DNA of 64,000 nt, taken from the NCBI GenBank assembly GCA_028641055.1, contig CM054057.1:726736484-726800483 (forward strand), read 5' to 3'. Numbering within the stretch: position 1 is the first letter of the stretch; each line of letters starts with the position of its first letter. Of this stretch, positions 60,146-64,000 are shown piece by piece. The position numbers were made by a program, and so were the translations under genes. Under the pieces are notes generated by a model. It made no database searches, was not told where the DNA came from, and saw only the letters and a list, made by a program, of their open reading frames with translations. This stretch comes from Alopecurus myosuroides. Lineage: Eukaryota > Streptophyta > Magnoliopsida > Poales > Poaceae.

Positions 60146-61486
60146 TGACGAGGACGTGATCACACGCTCGTTGGGAGACCCCAAGCAGAAGGTATGATGA
60201 AGTCTAGAGTAAGTTTTCCCCTGGAAAAGAACCAGAGTTTATCGAACCAGTAGGACTTCGTAGTCTTGAAGAAGGTTACTTGTATCAATGGAGCCTTTTA
60301 CCGATGTTGACCAAGCGTGGAACCTGCACACAAGCACAAACACTCTCTTGCCCCAACTTTCCGGAAGGTTGTCAATCTTCCGGTCTTGCTGAAAACAGGA
60401 ACATATAGAGTCTTGTAGAGTAATAAAAGTAAAAAAAAGGAACAGCAAGGAAACAATGATGAAAGTGTTTAAAAGTAGGTTTAAAATATGAGAAAAATAG
60501 GACCGGGGCCCATAGGTTCACTAGTGGTGTCTCTCCAAAGAAAACAAACATGTTGGGTGAAAACATTACAACTAGGAAATTGAAAAATCACGAACGTATA
60601 ACAATACTATTATGACGAGATATAGTTCATGGGTTCTAATATTGTAGGCATTGCGTCAATGCATATGGACAGCAATCCAGCATGCATCCATATCTAAAAG
60701 TCCACATGAAGAAAGTTATCCATCAAATCCCTTAGTATTAAATTGCAGGAACGAAGTGATTGGTATGTGTGCAATAGAGAAATGCATTAAGATCAATACG
60801 TAATGTATGCAATGGTTACCATCCGTAGACAAGAGCACCGTTGTTTTCTCCCTAGTGGCAACATCACATCCCCCGCACGTTTCTGTCACTAGAGCGCAGG
60901 CAACAAGGAGGCATGAACCCACTATCTAGCATATAAACCCTCTCTTGGAGGTGAAAACAACTATGTGGCCAAGGTAATCATAAACATCGGAGAGCATTGC
61001 AAGACAAGATTAAAACTCTCTACGAATATAAGTAAAGCATCTTAGGTTGACATGAACAAAATAATCATAATCTCATGGTTCATCGGATCCCAGCAAATAA
61101 AGCATGCACAATTACATAATGCTCGTCTCGATCATGTGAGGCATCTCACGAGATTCTAAACATGGAGGAATAGGGGAGAGAACAACCATCTAGCTACTTC
61201 TATGGACCCGTAGTCCTGAGGTGAACTACTCGTGCTTCTGTCCGGAGGCGATCATGGCGATGTAGAGGCCTCCGGTCAAGATCCCCCTCTCCGGCAGGGT
61301 ACCGGAGCAGGACTCCAGAAGGCCTAGATTGGACTTTCGAGGTGACAACTCTGTTTGTATGTTTCGTGGAAAATAACTCTGTCCCCGACCGTTTTAGGGT
61401 TTGGGACAATTTATAAGCGAAGGGGGGCGAGATGCGGTGCTTAGGGCCCACCAGGTGCGTCCTAGGGTGGACCCGCGCCTGGAAGG
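60146..61486 (-). repeat. 5' LTR of the LARD-like element, interrupted
   Basis: Parallels 54279 to about 55630. Similarity stops at 61486, where the next element begins. The missing start of this LTR should lie beyond the right edge of the window. Confidence 0.8.
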
Positions 61487-62991
61487 TGATGACCACAAGT
61501 ATAGGGGGTGTATCCTAGTACTTTCGATAAATAAGAGTGTCGAACCCAACGAGGAGCAGAAGGTGTTGACAAGCAGTTTCGATGAAGGAATAACTGTAAA
61601 TACTGGAAAACAGATTTGGGGGTTTTTGATATTGCTGATAAATAAAGTGCGAGTAAATAAAATGCAATAGTAATAATTGCAGCAAGTGGCCCAATCCTTT
61701 CTTCAGAAAAGGACAAGCCGATGAGTTTACTTATGATTAAAAAACGTTCTCGAGGACACACGTGAGGTTTCTGTCAAGTGCTTTTGTTCCATGTAGTTGA
61801 ATAATGTTAGGTATTTTGATAAGTGTTGTGTGGGTGAACCTATGCTAATGTACCATCCCATACAAGACTAATACATACTTCCGATTATACCCCTTGCAAG
61901 TATCCGCAACTACAAGAAAGTAATTAAGAAATAAATCTAACCACAGCTTTAAACTCCAGGATCCTACGCTCCCTCGTGTAATGGTTTCCTAACGGGGGTT
62001 TAGGTTTCCGTCACTCCGGCAACCCCACAATTAGTAGCCAAATACACGATGCATCCCCCTAGGCCCATAAATGGTGAAGTATCATGTAGTCGACGTTCAC
62101 ATGACACCACTAGGAGAATAACACCACAACTTAAATATCAAACATTAAATATTATTCAACATTACTTCACTACTTACAACTTGACTTCTCCCATGTCCTC
62201 AAGAACAAAACGAACTACTCACAAGAAATCATATGGATCATAATCAGAGGTGATAGAATGGATGATAACAATCTGGTCATAAAGTGCAAACACCGATAAA
62301 TCTCACAAGCATCAACTACTAACAAGTAATCCACACCGGAGAGAGATCTAATGCAAAACAACGATAGAGACCCCTAATTGTTACAGAGGGATGACGGTGG
62401 ATGATGAGGGTGATGGTGCTGGTGGTGATGACGATGATGATGACGATCTTGATGATGCCCGGAGCGATAACGGTGACGATGGCGGTGATTTCCCTCTCCG
62501 GAGAGGAATTTCCCCGGCAGATTTCTCTGTGCCATAGAGCTTTTCTCTCTCGGGTGTTTTCCGCCCCGCGGCGGCGGCGGAATAATTCTTCAAGGATGGA
62601 ATGAGGCTTAGGGTTCCCTCGGGTCCAAGCACGCGAAAGATGACCCCCAGAGGTGGGCCAGGGTGGCCACACCCCTAGGTGGCGCGGCCAGGGGGCGCGC
62701 CAACCCTAGGTGTGGTCCCCTGGTGGCCCCCCTCTGGCTCTCCTTCTGGCTGGGTTCCTCCTCTGAACTTTAGGAACCCCCGGATGCCCCCCTTCTTCTT
62801 CTGATCTTCTGAAATATGGTATCTTGACGGTGCTTTCTCCATCAGATTTCTGGACCCGGTGTTTATTCTCCAAAAATTATAAAACATGCAAAATAAGATA
62901 AAATAACACAAGGGATGCATCATAACATGAAATATATCGATGAATAACAGAAAATTATGATATAAAATAGTGATGCAAAATGGACGTATCA
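61487..62991 (-). repeat. 3' LTR of the second TGATACGT-type element
   Basis: About 1.5 kb with TG..CA ends. It contains a GAT-type trinucleotide-rich patch near 62395-62460. Confidence 0.8.
62395..62465. repeat. Imperfect GAT/GGT microsatellite
   Basis: Runs of GATGATGA and GGTGGTGATGACGATGATG lie inside the LTR. No function is inferred. Confidence 0.6.
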
Positions 62992-64000
62992 ACTCCCCCC
63001 CAAGCTTAGACCTCGCTTGTCCCCAAGCGAAACTGAACTCAGAAAACATGACCATAGGTTTATGGAGTGAAGAGTCGATAAATAAAATATGGAGAAGAAG
63101 CATCACATTTAGCTATGCACCAATCATTACAAGAGCAACTTCCTCTCATATAACTTAACTTGAAACAAGTAAAGGGAGTCACAAACAAAGGTGCAAAAGA
63201 GAGAATCAAAATTGGTGATGGAAAACTTCGTTCTTGGTCAGAGAACATTAAATGAAATTATACTTATCTTAGGTGAAGTCTTTATAACAAGGTTTATAGT
63301 GTAGTTCTTAACATGTTTAATTATAACAACTCTTTTACAGTGATTCATAGCTTTCAAAGTAATGTTCATTCAGATAATAAAGCATGTGCTAAACAAAGAA
63401 GGATGGAAAAATTGATTGAATAAATCAACATATAGATGATGTGATCACAACAACTCAAATGCTTGCTCGAGACAAAAGGAAATGGGTTTACTGACTCAAC
63501 ATAAAAGTAAAAGATAGGCCCTTCGCAGAGGGAAGCATTGACCACTCATGTGCTAGAGCTTTTATTTTAATAAATAAGGTATAAAATGAACGACACTCCT
63601 CCCATCCATCTTACACAAACCATGGCTAACCGAATCCTCGAGTGCCTGCCAACAATCACAAACCATGGAGGAGTGTCTAAATTTTGAGAGGTGTATATTT
63701 ATGTCAACGAATGGCAAACAGAAAATAGAATACGTCACAAGCCAACTAGACTCACAAGAGCGGCTCCCATAGAAGGACGCAACTGGTATAGAAGGTCATC
63801 CCTCTTTCTCTTTTGTTTACACAATTATGCTTTGACTGATAAATCGGGGGCAAAAAGAGTGAAGAGAATTTGTATTATTATTTGGGGCTGGGAACCCCGC
63901 TGCCAGCTCTTCTAGCATTTGGATAAGCGGATGAAGCCACTAGTCCAGGTGTGTGAGTCCAATCAATAAGTGAGATAAAGATTCTCTATTTGCGTCCTAT

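Larger units (their letters stand above)
54279..61486 (-). mobile_element. LTR retroelement with TGATACGT-type LTRs, LARD-like, minus strand
   Basis: Direct repeats at 54279-55925 and 60146-61486 are its LTRs; on the minus strand they start TGATACGTTGC. A polypurine-type TTATGCTTGGGATGC (55926-55940) adjoins the lower LTR. A primer-binding-like segment (CTAGCGCCGTTGCCGGGG, minus strand, about 60115-60132) adjoins the upper LTR. These set the orientation as minus. The 4.2-kb interior lacks gag or pol similarity. The upper LTR is cut at 61486 by another element, so the outer target duplication is not visible. Confidence 0.8.
61487..64000 (-). mobile_element. Second TGATACGT-type retroelement, nested; 3' LTR and part of interior
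   Basis: The LTR spans 61487-62991 (minus strand starts TGATACGTCCATTTTGCATC, ends CTTGTGGTCATCA). The tract AAGCTTGGGGGGGAGT on the minus strand (62992-63007) is its polypurine tract, so this is the 3' LTR and the interior continues past the window. No coding similarity is visible in 63008-64000. A segment near 63493-63575 resembles 56410-56490 of the older neighbour. Confidence 0.78.

Overview
The window reads as nuclear DNA of a large-genome grass, most likely Triticeae (wheat, barley, Aegilops or rye). Evidence: intron-containing genes with GC-rich first exons, a Stowaway MITE, nested LTR retrotransposons whose LTRs begin TGATACGT or TGTAACA, and DNA transposons carrying plant-specific ORFs. 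All exon models come from reading splice sites and protein similarity by eye. No database search was possible.

Layout. 1-1.2 kb: 3' end of a Ty1/copia element lying in an intron of the next gene. 1.6-2.7 kb (-): first three coding exons of mitochondrial pyruvate dehydrogenase E1-alpha; the remaining exons are not in the window. 3.06-18.5 kb: one Mutator-like element (MULE) of about 15.4 kb with degenerate terminal inverted repeats and an A-run 9-bp target duplication. It carries an apparently intact FAR1/MULE-type transposase gene (+) and a broken Ulp1-type protease gene (-), and a 4.2-kb solo LTR (TSD ATAGC) has landed between them. 18.6-22.3 kb: a truncated, frameshifted NB-ARC/LRR resistance-gene relic. 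24.6-43.6 kb (-): a complete 27-exon cytosolic isoleucyl-tRNA synthetase gene (1169 codons predicted) whose introns hold a 6-kb Ty3/gypsy element, a Stowaway MITE, a small MULE and two tandem duplications. 44.2-46.1 kb: a TAA-flanked PIF/Harbinger-like element with a 351-residue orphan ORF that ends in two UIM-like motifs. 46.8-54.3 kb: a second such element, split inside its ORF by a 6.3-kb solo LTR (TSD CACAC). 54.3-64 kb: two nested minus-strand retroelements of the TGATACGT LTR type, without recognisable gag or pol.

Three copies of one small non-autonomous MULE family (674, 674 and 958 bp) sit at 22.7, 33.9 and 38.7 kb with 9-bp target duplications. The two shorter copies share the same internal deletion.

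Only the tRNA synthetase, the partial E1-alpha gene and the MULE transposase look functional as read. The most unusual content is in the transposons: a transposase plus a SUMO/ubiquitin-like protease in one MULE, a short word (TTGCTAC/GTAGCAA and TTGCTCC) saturating that element's non-coding DNA, and UIM-like motifs in a Harbinger-type ORF.
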